A DNA stretch of 64,000 bases from Istiophorus platypterus. Taxonomy: Eukaryota; Chordata; Actinopteri; Istiophoriformes; Istiophoridae. Position 1 is the first letter of the stretch, and each line of letters begins with the position of its first letter. Location of the stretch: assembly GCA_016859345.1 (NCBI GenBank), contig CM029124.1, positions 8,108,501 through 8,172,500 on the forward strand, written 5' to 3'. Of this stretch, positions 1 to 11,693 are shown piece after piece. The translations under genes were made by a program, and so were the position numbers. Below the pieces are notes generated by a model, which saw nothing but the letters and a program-made list of their open reading frames with translations, did not search any database and was not told the origin of the DNA.

Positions 1-115
1 TTAAGTTTAGAAAGAGAGAGAGAGAGGCAGGGACTCTTACTTACAGCTACATTAGACATGTTATACAAGCTTGTCAATAGACACTAATGTGACAGGAAAT
101 AGATAAACACTTTAC

Positions 116-270
116 CTCCTCTTCGTGAATCCCTTCATCTGGTGAGGGCGTGAGACTGGAGTTTGAGGCCATGGTCCTGGGAAGCAATTCATCATCCAGG
201 TCTTCGGGCTTGACTAAACGAGGCCTCTGCTTATGCCGAAAAATGGGGACATCTTCTATGCCACTCAAGC
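116..270 (-). CDS. Coding exon 2 of an unrecognised gene (partial gene)
   Basis: Internal exon of 155 bp. The acceptor AG lies at 271-272 after a T/C-rich stretch, and the donor GTAAAG starts at 115. It opens in phase 1 and closes in phase 0. The frame reads LSGIEDVPIFRHKQRP, then a basic-to-acidic stretch RLVKPEDLDDELLPRT, then a Ser/Thr/Pro-rich, acidic end (SSLTPSPDEGIHEEE). No enzyme motif, membrane segment or signal is visible; it looks like a disordered, phosphorylatable N-terminal region. It joins in frame to the exon at 5865-5937 (both junctions phase 1), giving 76 aa, and the gene continues left of the window. I do not recognise the family. A separate gene using its own upstream exon is possible but less likely given the phase match. 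Confidence 0.7.
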
Positions 271-769
271 CTTTGGATAACAAGGACAAAGTAGAGAGAC
301 AAAGACAAAATTACACTGTTAGATAACACATGGTAGTGTGCAGACGATGAGTATAAAGTGAGTTGGAAGAAAAGAATCTGGAGGAGGGTTATGTGCTAAG
401 ACCAAAATCTGCTTCTATATGGAACAAGTTTTATCCAAATAAGTTTATGTGAGAAAAAGACTATTGTTTGGCGTTAAAGAGAAAGAGATATGCCCTAAAT
501 GGGTCAAATTGTGGACAGGAATCTTTCCAGCATCCTGTGCTGGACTAAATACTTTTACCCACTCCGGTCTACTCATCTAGGTCAAGCTCAAAAATAGCCC
601 TGCACTGAAAATTACAAAGGGCCGGCAAAAGGACATATGAAAAGGAACTTACAAGGAGGGTGTTTTCACGTTTGTGTTCTCGGTCATTTAAATGTTACTG
701 TGAAAGACTTCCTTTCTGTCATTAGTGAGTGAGCTTAACCACAAATAATGGATTGTGTTTGTAGCATTA

Positions 770-1070
770 GTTTTAAGACTACATCAGACAATTATCTTGA
801 TTAATCTGCAAATTATGTTATTGATTACTTGTTTTGTCTATAAAATGAATCAATCAGAATTTGCCAAAGCTCTAGATGACATCTTAAAATACCCTGTTAT
901 GTCAGGCCACTGGTCCAAAATTCAAAGATATTAAGTTAATTCACACAGTTTAAGGAAGTCAGAAAAAAAAAAACTTGAAAAGATAGAACCTTCTCAAAAA
1001 TGATTCAGAACAAGTTACTGATAAAACAGTTGCCTATTAATTTTCTGTCTATTGACTAATCACTGCAGCT
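770..1070. mobile_element. hAT-type MITE, copy 1 (intronic, decayed)
   Basis: The stretch begins with ATTAATCTGCAAATTATG-type sequence and ends ATTGACTAATCACTGCAGCT. It contains the internal blocks TTGTTTTGTCTATAAAATG and TCCAAAATTCAAAGATATTAAG. The same order of blocks appears in the neighbouring copy at 1203-1535 and in part at 34224-34490, so this is one interspersed family. From general knowledge of fish genomes I assign it to non-autonomous hAT elements whose termini read CAGGGCTGCA and its complement. The outer boundaries are eroded, and no target duplication could be defined. Confidence 0.55.
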
Positions 1071-1202
1071 GTATTTATTTTTTGAGACAAAACTGTATTT
1101 CCGATTCCAAAAATTCAAAGAATGGTACGTCTCAACTTTTAGAGTGTTGTTAACTTTTCATATCTAAACCTGTTCAACAGATCTCTAGGAAGCATTAACA
1201 TA

Positions 1203-1535
1203 AGGCTACATCTAACAACGATTTTCATTATTAATTAATCTGCTGATTATTTTCTCAATTATATATAGACTACATGTGACAATGACATTTTCCCAAAGCC
1301 CAACGTGGCATCTTCTAAATTTCCACTATTGTCCTACCAACAGTCCAAAACCCCCGAAATATTCAATTTACTACAACATGAGAGAAAGAAAAGCAACTAA
1401 TGATCGAGGACCTGGAACGAAAAAGAACATTTTCGGCTTTTTTGCCTCAAACAGGACAATTTGATTATTTAAAAAAAAGAAAAAGTTGCTCTTTAAAAAC
1501 ATTTTTTGTTGTTCAACTAATCGATGCAGCTCTAC
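1203..1535. mobile_element. hAT-type MITE, copy 2 (intronic, near full length)
   Basis: The left end AGGCTACATCTAACAACGATT is roughly the reverse complement of the right end AACTAATCGATGCAGCTCTA, giving imperfect terminal inverted repeats. Internal blocks ACAGTCCAAAACCC and AATATTCAATTTACTAC are typical of the family. It lies about 130 bp from copy 1 in the same orientation. The 62-codon open frame inside it is not expected to be coding, since these elements carry no transposase. Confidence 0.65.
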
Positions 1536-4500
1536 ATCATTCAAAACCTGTTCTGCCTTTAAGATGATCCCAGTTTAGCATAGGTCCATGTGTTCCGGGC
1601 AGAAGGAAATAATTTTCTCACTTCCTTTACAGCTAAATCAGCCTCTGTTGCAGATTAAGATGACACTTGTGAGGTACACATTAAGATTGGCAATCACTTG
1701 GCCATGTACCTGACAGAGAGTCTGCTGAACAGGTAGGACAAGAAGTATTATGCATGGCCCAAATACTGAACTTATCAGCCACTCAGCTGTACTAAGTTGT
1801 GGCTCCGTAGTGTCTGTCACCACATTCAAACTGGGTTTCTGCAAACCAATGGGACTTGTGGCTTCCAATTTCATTTCCACCCTTGATAAGCACAGGACCT
1901 GTTCCTATCACCGATGTCCACATAAAGTCTAAATATTTGGCAAAAATCACCCATCTGAAGAAACCAGTAAAGGGACAAAAGTGCAAAGGATTGATATGAG
2001 CTCCTGTCACTACGAATGCTATATAAAAGCATGTACTACAAATTCGTGAAAGGGCAGCGGCAATGCTGTGCTTCTGTCTGAAGAGCTGCTGTAAGCACTG
2101 GCCAGTTGTAGTAATCTGCTCGCCACACAAATTAGCCCTGCACATTTCCTCAATCTGTGGCAGTGCAGGTTCCCATCAAGCCCAGAGCAGCACTCAGCAG
2201 GATGAAGTGGCACAGACTGCAGCCACAGAGGGGGCCCACACAAAGACACTATTCTGCTGGGACTGCGAGGAGTCTGTATTGCAGCAGAATGTGCTTGAGA
2301 GAAAACACACAATAAGCATGCAAGGACACATAACAGCCAGTGGAGAAACCATTAGCTTTGCCGACTACATTTACACTTCATGATGAAGTGGATAATGCAC
2401 CGTCCTGCTCCTCAGCTTGCAGGAAAAGAGGGCATAACTAAAATTAGCCACCTTACTTATAGAGGCACTGAGCTGGTATTAACTAGCCTAAATGTTTTCC
2501 TACCCAAACACACAATTTATTAAAGGATGAGGCTTCTGTGCAGTACATCATACACAAAGCATAAAGCGTCGCACATGAACACACAGCGGCCTTGCATCCC
2601 TTCCAGTCCAGACTGGCATCTAGCTTTAACTATACATGGGCAAGGATATTGCATGTCTATGCAAGCTAGCCTACATCTCAGCCCTGCGTTCCAAATCAGT
2701 TCTCCTTTCCCCTGACTCCTGCACTATATCTGAGGCAGACTTTGATAAGGCCATGGTCCACTTAAAGCAAAGCAGCTGTCTAAATATGGGAGGTTTCACA
2801 CTTTAAAAGGGGCAGTGTCTCTGGCTTCTTTTTTAAAAAGTGATTTAGAGGAGAAATGAAGAAATGAACAAACCTTTGGGAGTAAAGTTACATCATACAA
2901 AGAAAATATGTTACAGCAAGGTAGTCCAAGATATTCAGCAAGCAATATTATGCAAAAATATTTGCTGATGGCCTGTTGGTTACAAAATGTGAAATTTTTA
3001 TTTGGGTCGTGAGAGGGAACACTGGCACTTTAAGGGTTTGGAAAGCAGGGACAATCTATGCAAAAATCTCCTCTCTACTTTGCAACACTGACCATTAGTG
3101 CCAGAGCTTCTTGAGCAGGGTTTCAACATGCACCTTTAGCTTTGTGACATCCAGCCTATGCATTTTAACAATTTTAGAAGAAAACCCTTTCAGTGACCAA
3201 GCAGCATTTGTTTATTTTATGTCAAAAGAACAAGACTGCAGAGGCCTAGACTATGAAAGAGAGCAAGGACTCCACTGTAGCTTATTAGGATGCAGGTACA
3301 CTGACTTCCCTGCACACCAGAGCCAAAAGACAACATGACTCGGCCTCTCTGGACACGAGTCAAGGAGGGCAACTGTTCAGTTGCGGCAAACAGACCAAGG
3401 ACAAAGTGCAGATTAAGAGCAGCTGCAATAAGTGAATGATGTTGCCACAGAGGCAGCTGTCCTGTACGAAAGTAGACAAAAGGGTTATCATGATAAGGGA
3501 CTCCATATCAAAGCAATTAGCCTTGGAGACAGACTATTTACTGTTTTCTTACCAGTCATGACAAGATTGAGAGGATTGTAACAATAACAGACTAAACCCG
3601 AGAGTATGCAGGAGCACATTTTCCTTTCACAAGTTCTATTTCTCTGTCATACAGGCTAGTAAAAGATTGTCAATGCAGAGTATATTTTACTATACTACTA
3701 GAGGAAAAACAAACAGGTTCAAGGACAAGAACAGCGCTATGAGGGGGAAATCGCTCCGAATGACAACCATCATTCTGATTTAAAAAAAAAAAACAAAAAA
3801 CCTTAAAAGTACATAGACCTCTATGCAAGAACAGCCAGCATAATGAGTGATGTGTTATTTTTTGTGATTTAAAGTCATGTTCACAATCATTCAAGTCAGT
3901 CTCAAAACAGATTTGATTAGTTATCACAGGAAACAGTCCCGTCCTGTTTCCTGTTTCAGTGTAAGTGATGTGGGACAAAATCCAAAGTCCTCAATCTGAG
4001 AACAAATGTATGCTGAAGTTGATCTCAAGTTAATTGGGCTTCAGCAGTCTGAGATAGTCAAGACAAACATATTTTCCATTTACAATCTTATTAGTATACT
4101 TTTGTGAAATTTGCTCTGTGTATTCCCGCAGATGGTTCCTCTGTTAGGCTGCAGTGAAGAGGAAGTAACAAATGGGGAATTTTTTCACTAAAAATATCCC
4201 GATTTAGAAACATACTATGGTTCCAAGGAACAGCGTTTTTCATTACCAAATTAATCTGTCCATTTTTTTTTACTTGATCAAGCAGTTCATTACGTCTACA
4301 TAATCATTAAATTTAAAAATGCCTGTAATAACAAAAGTCTCTATTAGTTTTACTTTCAAAAAGGAAAGTATAATACCCTCGTAACTGAGAAGCTAGACAC
4401 AGCAAATGTCTTGACAAACAAAACAAAAACCGTGTTTCGATTAATTGTCTATGGATCAACCAATCAATTAATCAAGTAATTACTGCAAATCATACCCACT

Positions 4501-4947
4501 TAATTAGTCTAACTCAGACTGCTAAATCCCTATATTAGCTTCAGTTAAACTTTTAAATAAACTGGTAGTGAGGCTGGTAGACTTTGTCTGCCATCATTTA
4601 CGCTGAAGGTGCATAATGAAGGGATCGTGTAATGGCCAGTATGATCAGAGGAGGAATGATTAGAGCAAATAAAAGCTGTTCCACTGTGCATGTGAGAACC
4701 TTCACGCTTTCTTCAGGACAGACTTGTAAGATTGTGACCTGATCCTTTGAACAACTGCCTGTTTTGATCCGACTGTAAATCTGCATATACACACTGCAGA
4801 ACAGGGCATTTCGTTGCATATTCAGAGGACGAAATTAGCCTCGCAATTACGTAGATAAGTCATCTGGCGAACTGAACTGACTAATAATAGATTATTTAAA
4901 AATATCCGAGTCATTAGTGGGATGAGGAGATTATCATACTGTACGTG

Positions 4948-4967
4948 TCGTTTGTGTTTGTGTTTGT

Positions 4968-5000
<33 letters not shown>
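4948..5000. repeat. (TG)n microsatellite
   Basis: An interrupted TG run: TTTGTG units followed by about 14 uninterrupted TG units ending at 5000. It lies within intron 1 of the left-edge gene, just upstream of the minisatellite. Confidence 0.9.
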
Positions 5001-5135
5001 GACCGAAAACCCCCCTTAAAGACAACTGGTCCGACATTGACTGTTTGTTTTTTAAAGTTCACGACCGATGCAGCTCAAGCTAATCCACGATGCCCGCGAC
5101 CAGGGCCAGGTTCGGCGGCGGGGGAGCCCCCGGAC

Positions 5136-5383
5136 GGGCCGCCGGTTCGTCCGTGGCCCGGGAGCCGGTTCGTCCGTGGCCCGGGAGCCGGTTCGTCCGT
5201 GGCCCAGGAGCCCCAGGACGAGCCCCCGGACGAGCCGCCGGTTCGTCCGTGGAGCCGCCGGTTCCTCCGTGGCCCAGGAGCCCCGGACCGTTCGCCGGTT
5301 CCTCCGTGGCCCAGGCGCCGGTTCCTCCGTGGCCCAGGCGCCGGTTCCTCCGTGGCCCAGGCGCCGGTTCCTCCGTGGCCCGG
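5136..5383. repeat. GC-rich 23-bp minisatellite
   Basis: About ten tandem copies of a 23-bp unit close to CGCCGGTTCCTCCGTGGCCC plus AGG. The left copies carry GGTTCGTCC and the right copies GGTTCCTCC; the middle (about 5214-5310) is rearranged and includes Pro-codon-like CCCC stretches. Because 23 is not a multiple of 3, every frame cycles through the repeat, which explains the overlapping Arg/Pro/Gly open frames on both strands here. Not coding. Confidence 0.85.
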
Positions 5384-5864
5384 CTGAAAGTGATCGCCCG
5401 GGACGAAACGAGCCGACAGGTGTCGCGTTTGAATTTCGTATCCGGGTCAGAATCAGCTTTTCAGCCCGAGTAACGGAGGGACCATGTTTACACACAAGAG
5501 CCAGCGCCGAGTGTCAACATTTATTCCTCATCCGCCTCTTTCTCTCTTTATTTATCTTTATTTTTCTTTGATTCGGTTTAAGCTGCGTGTTTTTCCTTCT
5601 CATTTTTCTGTTTCTCCGTTTTTTTTTTTTCCTTTTTGTCAGAGCTCTGCCAGGGGCGCTGCGAGCCGCGGGACGCTGCGGGTCCGCCACCGAAAACACA
5701 ACGCTGGCTAACGGGGGGGAAAGCGAGAGTTTGGCCGAGGACAAAGACGACCGGCACGGGAACGGCTCCGCGCTACGACCCCCCCCTCCCTCCGCCGCGG
5801 CTCCGCGCCCCTCCGTCGGCCCCGCCGCCGCCCGCCGGCCCGGCGGGGTCGCCTCCGCTCCTAC

Positions 5865-5937
5865 CTTCGTCCGCGGCTCTGCTTTTGCGGCTGGACTCGA
5901 AGTGATTCCTGCTCCTCAACCCGCTCACCTCCGCCAT
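5865..5937 (-). CDS. First coding exon of the left-edge gene
   Basis: The start ATG is at 5937-5935, in the context CCAAGATGGCGG. The exon encodes MAEVSGLRSRNHFESSRKSR, then AADE and the first base of a Gly codon, and stops at a consensus donor GTAGGA (5864 downward). The 73-bp length leaves phase 1, matching the acceptor of the exon at 116-270. The peptide is short, basic and Ser/Arg-rich, with no transmembrane or targeting signal that I can see. I chose this start because no upstream in-frame ATG lies between it and the promoter motifs and because the start context is ideal. Family unknown. Confidence 0.7.
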
Positions 5938-5971
5938 CTTGGATTACTGGACTCTAACGTGGCTGACGTCA
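5931..5971 (-). promoter_or_regulatory. TISU/YY1-type start element and upstream CRE
   Basis: The start codon sits inside CAAGATGGCGGA, which fits the TISU element (translation initiator of short 5'UTRs) and the YY1 core AAGATGGCGG. A perfect palindromic cAMP-response element TGACGTCA lies at 5964-5971, only about 27 bp upstream of the ATG. Together they predict a TATA-less promoter with a very short leader; the transcription start is not visible directly. Confidence 0.6.
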
Positions 5972-6237
5972 GAGGAGCCGCTCTCTTCTCACGCCGCGGC
6001 TCGCGCCGCCCCCGACGCTTCCGCAGCTTCGGCGGCTAAAACCGCGAAGGCTCGTTCATCTCTCTTTGTCTTTTTCGTTAAATTTCACTCTTATTTACGT
6101 TTTCGCGGTTTTAAAAACGCGCGTATTCTTTGCAAAGTAAACTACCACACAACATTAAAGTGCTTCCAGTAGCCTGTAGTCAGGGGCGTAACAAAAAAAA
6201 CGCCATCCCTTCAAGATAAGTATTAATATATACAATA

Positions 6238-6313
6238 ATATAGCTAATATTGCTATTGCTAATATTGCTATTGCTAATATTGCTATTGCTAATATTGCTA
6301 TTGCTAATATCGC
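6238..6313. repeat. 15-bp tandem repeat
   Basis: Five copies of GCTAATATTGCTATT, nearly perfect, starting in TATAGCTAATATT and ending at CTAATATCGCC. It lies just outside the CpG island, upstream of the left-edge gene. Confidence 0.9.
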
Positions 6314-8300
6314 CCTGGGCAGAGAACCAAGTTCATGTCCACAGTAGTTTTTTGTTTTATTTTTTTAAACATGGGAATAATGGAAATGCATTTATCTTTT
6401 TTTATACATATATTTAAATGTACTTTTTATGTCTCATTGCCCCAGAAGTTAGACTGACCGGACAGGAGTGGGAGAGCTTCAGGACTTACTATGAGAAACA
6501 CCAGGTTTTTAACATTTCTACATTGTCGGATTAGCTCATTGATAGCTGTTGGTAAATTTAATGGCAAAAAGCAAAAAAAGAACTTTTTAATGGCTAGTTC
6601 GTCTTTGTTAATTCATTTAAAAACCAATTCACTGTTCACATCTTTGTTTTTATTTTTTAAAAAGCCATTTTATGTGTGTGACCGGCGTAGAAGTAGAGGC
6701 GATAGATAAGCTTGAACTCTGCTAACTTACCTGTTTTGAATAATAGATGTGTTATCTAGGTGTCTGGGATGGTGTCATTTAAATGCAGTACTATAGATTT
6801 TAACTGCTTAATCCCATGGACCGTGTTTGTCCATCACTACAAGCTGGTGTTGTACAGCAAAGTGCTTTTCAAACCCACGATTACTCTAACTCCTGTTTAC
6901 CAAGATGTCAAATAATTCAGGCTGAGTAACATAATGTATATACAGGAAAAAATGATTCACAAGAAAATTTTAAATTTTCATTTAGTGTAATGGGGCCTCT
7001 GTAAAAGCATGATTGTTTCTCAGCGTAAAACCCAACACACCTTCAATAAAGCACAGCATGAGGAGAATATTTAAGTATGTTTTTTAGTGAATACTGTGGG
7101 AAAACTTCAAATCCTCCATTAACATGAATATTTTATAAGTTAAAGCTAGTGCAAATCATAAGTCATAAATTAGTCATGAACTATCAAAAAACTCGGCAAA
7201 CCTGTTTCATTGTCAAGAGAGTCTGGGTGTGTTTTATTTTTAATTAGCTGACATTTGCATCTCCCTGGCAACACAAACAACATAGGCAAACAGTGATTGT
7301 CATCAAATTCTGATTATGATCGATATATTGTTTAATCCTGGTTAGTGCATGGAAATAACTTGCATCACTTTTTTCCATCAGAGCTCATCCATATGAAATC
7401 TCTCATATAGAAAAGTGAGTATCACTTATAGCAAGAGGCTGATAAAGAGAGCGGTCTTTTGGGGCTATAACATAAAATTAACAGTCATCTCAAATTAGTT
7501 ATATGCATAAAACACAAGCTAAGGTTCAAGTGTATTTCAATTGTTTTAAATGACACACTTGCTTTTACTTAACTGGGGCTGTGGCAGGTAACATGGGTAG
7601 AGAGCTGAGCTAGACATTACAAGGGTCTCTAGTTGAAATGCATCTTGGATTACTGACCTACCAGGATGCATTTGATGTATTTTGCTATTTATTACTTTTT
7701 GGTGTAGATCAATAGTCTCTGTGTTGTTTAATGTCCAGCTAACTGAGGTCAACATTTATTATCCTTTCTGTGTTAGAAAATGACTGAAAACCTGATAGTC
7801 ATTCACAGACGTGTTGGTACGTTGGAGGCTGCAACTTTACTTTTATGACCACAGCATGAGCATCTTTCCCTGCTTTAACTTCTACTGGGTCTTATGGTCA
7901 CGATTTCTTGTCTTCAGAGTAACTGTTGATTTCCATCCCAAGAATGTTAGATTGGAATCTCGGGAAATTGGATCAACTTCCTCAGTGTCCCTTGAGACTC
8001 ACTTTGTTTAGTTTCGGCTTCTCTCCTCTTCACTGTGATAGCTTTTAGCTCTGCATTCTATTTTCTTCTTCCCTACTGATCACAATGAAAAATAGCTCTT
8101 CCACTGCACCATATAAAGCGGTGGTGCTCATAATAATCTTAGAAAACAATGAATTGTTATATAAATACTCATTGAAAGAAGGATTAATAAATAAATAGAG
8201 ATTGTGATCTGTTGTTTTGAGCGACACACATCTGAAATCTGGCACAGACACTGACGTGTCAAATGTCTTTAAAACCGATGACGTTCCCATCAGCCTCAGC

Positions 8301-8450
8301 TATATGTTTGTGTTTAGTGCTAATGTGAATGCTAATGTGAGCATGCTAACAAACTACAATAGTCAACATGGTCAAGCATGGTGACGTTGGCATTTAGATA
8401 AAAACAAAAACACTGCTCACAGAGCTGGTAGAATAGCTATAGACTCTAGG
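8301..8450 (-). repeat. Interspersed family C, copy 1 (reverse orientation)
   Basis: Contains GCTAATGTGAGCATGCTAAC, GACGTTGGCATTTAGATAA and CTCACAGAGCTGGTAGAATA. These match in reverse order the start of the copy at 29516-29830 (CCTGTGAGGCTCACTGTG, CTTGCTAACATGC). The family is common in percomorph genomes; its class is uncertain. Only the terminal part is present here. Confidence 0.5.
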
Positions 8451-11400
8451 TTTGTTTAAACATGTGACAGTCATATAATATTTATTTGTGTTCAGTTATT
8501 CCCCTGCTCGCTTGCTCACTCCCTCGCTCACTGTTATCCTCTCCTGCAGCCGCACCATAATATTTGCCCACTGAACCACACTTCCTCACCTTGATGGAGG
8601 TTAATTTTGTTTTCACAAGCTGACTGAGCTCAATAAAGATAAGACCTGTCTCTTGTGTTCAGCCAGGCATCTCTGATGCAGCAGAGACTTGTCCTCCGCC
8701 CACTAACTTTATGGTGTTTTAACTGCTCGCGCTGATGATGACTGCTAAACAGAGAGTCGCAAAGGCTCTTCACTTCACTGGATACACTCTCCCAGCTGTT
8801 CACGCCCAGCATTAGGCTGCACTGACATTGTGGAGAGACAGATACAGAAATAGGAAGGCAGCTTTTCCTCAGCCCTTGTAATCCTTTGTGAAATTCCGCC
8901 TGGCTGTGGAGGCCTCGCCTTTGGTTTAGGGGTTTGGAGAATGTGGGTCTAAAACCACTAAATATGCTTTACAATAGAAATTGTGACAACGAAGTATGCG
9001 TTGGTGTTGGTTTGTTTCTGTTTCTTTATTTCTAAATGCATGCTTATGTAACCTTTTTTTCCCCAATTAAAATACTGTGGTAAATGTAACAGTGAAGAAA
9101 GTAAAGAACCCCACTTGGTATCTCTGAAGTCCTGAGACTGCTCAGAAAAAATGCAAACACATAAACATCTACAGTTCATCTACAAGTCAGCAAACGCCAT
9201 CTGCTGAGGAAAATCATGTAATAGAGATGCTTTTGCTGAGTAGTTGATTGAGATACGTGACTTAAGTAGGTGTGTTTTAGTCGGTAGCCTTGGTTTGCGT
9301 TTTTAGAGCAAGCATTCAAAGTTACACACTTAGGCTTTCATCTTTCCAACTTAGACTCGTACTGATGTGACCATTAACAAACAAACTCGCACCCATTAGC
9401 TCGGTCAATTTACATTTGAATACATCTAAGGAGACACAGACAGAGGAAAAATGAAAAGGATATGCAAACTGAAGATGGACTCAAAGCTCGCCCTAAATAA
9501 CCCTGCAGATCAGCCAGTCGGGTTTCAGTTGGGTGTCTGTGTTTGGGTGTCTCTTGAGTGCCGGATCAACACTCGCTCTCTCCGCGGAAAGACCCCACAT
9601 ATCCAGGAGATCCCGCTCCATCCTGGGATTAGATGTGACATTTCGAAGTCAATGAAGGACTCGCTTGTCTGTCCCGTGCACTTTCCTAGTTAGAGGTAAA
9701 GTTTTGCGGAAAGTAGATTTCCCGGTTGTAAACTTGGGTATTTGAAAGTCTTACTGGGAAACTAAGACGACAGAATCCGGGTCCAGGAGTCCAGATTGAC
9801 AGGGTAAAGAGGAATTATACAGCAGCCCAGTGTTGACCACTTGTTGACTGCCACCGCAACCAAAAAATATACTGCTAATACAGATCAAGACCCACAGTCA
9901 CTCTTGTGGTCTTAAACTGTTTATTTGGACAGCAGTTTCCTCAGTGAGCTCCTCTCCTTTCTCCCCCTTCTTCTATAATGGGCGAGGTCAGTTTATCGAA
10001 ACATAGGAAAAGGTAGGAAAAGAAAATAAATACATAGGAAAAGACACACAGAGAGAAGGAGGCGATTCTCGGCAGTAAGACTGACAGCTGGACTATAATG
10101 GTTATTTTTATTTTAATTTGTATTATTTAGAAGAGTGAGGCGGAGAGAGATACTAGCCGTGTTAATCTGTGTCGTTGCTCTTCTATTCTTAGACGGTCCC
10201 ATCGGCCAGCAGAAATATGAGAGACCGACGTGATGACAAGACCCGATAAATTTAGAGAGCGTGTCAGGGAACATTGACAGAACCCCAAGACCGATTCTGA
10301 ACTCCAGATGTTTGGACTGTATGAATGTACGGTATGTGTAAGTTTGTGTGTGTGTGTGTGTGCGTGCCTGGTATGGAGGAGCTCTGCAGGAGTTCAAAGT
10401 ATTTCAGCCTGGGGCTTTTCTTCAGGGATTATTCCCGTGTCCAGTGTTGCACCTGTGTTTTCCCTCACATCAAAACTTACGTTGATATTATTTGAAATGA
10501 TATTAGTCCCATGGCCTCAGTTCAGATGGACTGTACATACACTATACACTTATTTGAGCTCAGGAAATGGTGCAGACTTAGTAGAAGGCTCCCTCTAGTG
10601 CCTGCAACTTAAATTACGTTTCTTGAACTTCTGAAGCACAAGTGCCAGAAAAACCCTGCAGAGAAAAATTATGATGCAAACACGAGCTTCCTAAACCACA
10701 CGTGTCAAATTTATATACAAAACCCTGAAGTAAATCACCCACGACTGTGATCAAAACAGAAATGTTTTCTGATATTTTCATGAAGATTGATCACACACAT
10801 GGCAAGTGAAGCCATATTAAAAGACTTTAAATTGTCACTGTATTCTCAGTTTTGGACACACTTCAAAACAATTTCATCTCCAGAATCGAAACTGTGAATA
10901 AACTTCAGTAGCTCCAAAGGTAGATCCTCTGATAATATTTGAACAAATCCTTTAGGAAATTTTGAAATTAATTGATTATGCAAATTTTGCAATAAACCAT
11001 AACTGACCATTGATTACAGTGAAGCGATATTTTGTCTGCTGTATATTCTACTCCTGGGGGTGCAGACATGTGGGAGCCAGTCAGTACGAGTGTTGGCTTT
11101 CCTCGCACAGAGGAAGACTTCTCTCCTCTGGTGAAGGCCTCATGCAGTCTGAGGAGCCCCCCCACCTTGCATCACTGAGTTCATAGAACGCAGCTGGATA
11201 TTAAGACTCTGCACCAGGTCACTCACTGCTCCCGCCACCTTGACCTCTCTGTAAATTAGGGCAAATTTCTGGATTTGTGGACGACGTCTACCCACCTTGC
11301 ATCCAGATTCGAAGGGAGTCAGAGGTCGGTTCCCTGCAGAGTGATGAAAAACTGGATGAGATCTCCCGCTGTGCTGCAGCTGTGGGTAAGTAGACTCCTC

Positions 11401-11565
11401 ATGCTGAAATCGGTTTAGTTAATCGAAAAGATAAGTTCAAGATGCTGATTCTTATAAGGGCTCAAAGTCTGAAGGACTCTTTCCAGGGTGCGGCATTTAC
11501 TGCAGAGGCAGATGAGCCCCTGGTTCAGATCATCCAGGACCCAAATGCATCCATGTCATTTCCTG

Positions 11566-11693
11566 AATTATCTGAGGAACTTCTTCTTCTTTTCCTTTCG
11601 GCTTTTCCCTTTAGGGGTCGCCACAGCGAATCAGTGTCCTCCATCTAACCCTGTCTTCTGCGTCCTCTTCTCTCACAAATTATCTGAGGAACT
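11566..11693 (-). mobile_element. Truncated RTE-like retroelement tail with target duplication
   Basis: A ~96-bp insert (11582-11677) is flanked by a perfect 16-bp direct repeat AATTATCTGAGGAACT at 11566-11581 and 11678-11693. Read on the minus strand, the insert ends GGGAAAAGCCGAAAG followed by a GAA-rich tail, after the block CGCTGTGGCGACCCCTAA. These are blocks that I recognise from the 3' end of a very common fish non-LTR retrotransposon (RTE/Expander-like). Severe 5' truncation and a microsatellite-type tail fit target-primed reverse transcription. The perfect duplication implies a relatively recent insertion. Confidence 0.7.

Larger units (their letters stand above)
271..5864 (-). other. 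Intron 1 of the left-edge gene
   Basis: This is the 5.6 kb between the two coding exons. It is AT-rich from about 300 to 4900 and contains two hAT-type MITEs (about 770-1070 and 1203-1535), a probable further fragment near 4430-4500 (reads like the same family's ATTAATC-rich ends), a TG microsatellite at 4948-5000 and a GC-rich minisatellite at 5136-5383. From about 5640 it enters the promoter CpG island. Several short open frames occur (for example 1638-2383), but they overlap on both strands, lack splice or family signals and look like chance. Confidence 0.6.
5640..6045. promoter_or_regulatory. CpG island at the 5' end of the left-edge gene
   Basis: Very GC-rich and CpG-rich compared with the AT-rich flanks on both sides. 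It covers the first coding exon (5865-5937), the start of intron 1 and about 100 bp upstream of the start codon. This is the usual architecture of a broadly expressed promoter. No convincing exon was seen on the plus strand to make it bidirectional. Confidence 0.75.
6046..11565. other. Intergenic AT-rich stretch, no gene recognised
   Basis: About 5.5 kb without splice-supported coding sequence. It holds a 15-bp tandem repeat (6238-6313), a piece of the interspersed family called C here (8301-8450) and a short TG run (10339-10366). The few 60-100 codon open frames show no recognisable domains. Upstream exons of the sulfotransferase or unknown non-coding transcripts cannot be excluded. Confidence 0.5.

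Noticed and set aside
1276..1464. 62-codon frame in intron 1
   Set aside because: Lies wholly within a non-autonomous MITE.
5052..5571. Arg/Pro/Gly-rich frames on both strands
   Set aside because: Products of the 23-bp minisatellite, which is not a multiple of three.
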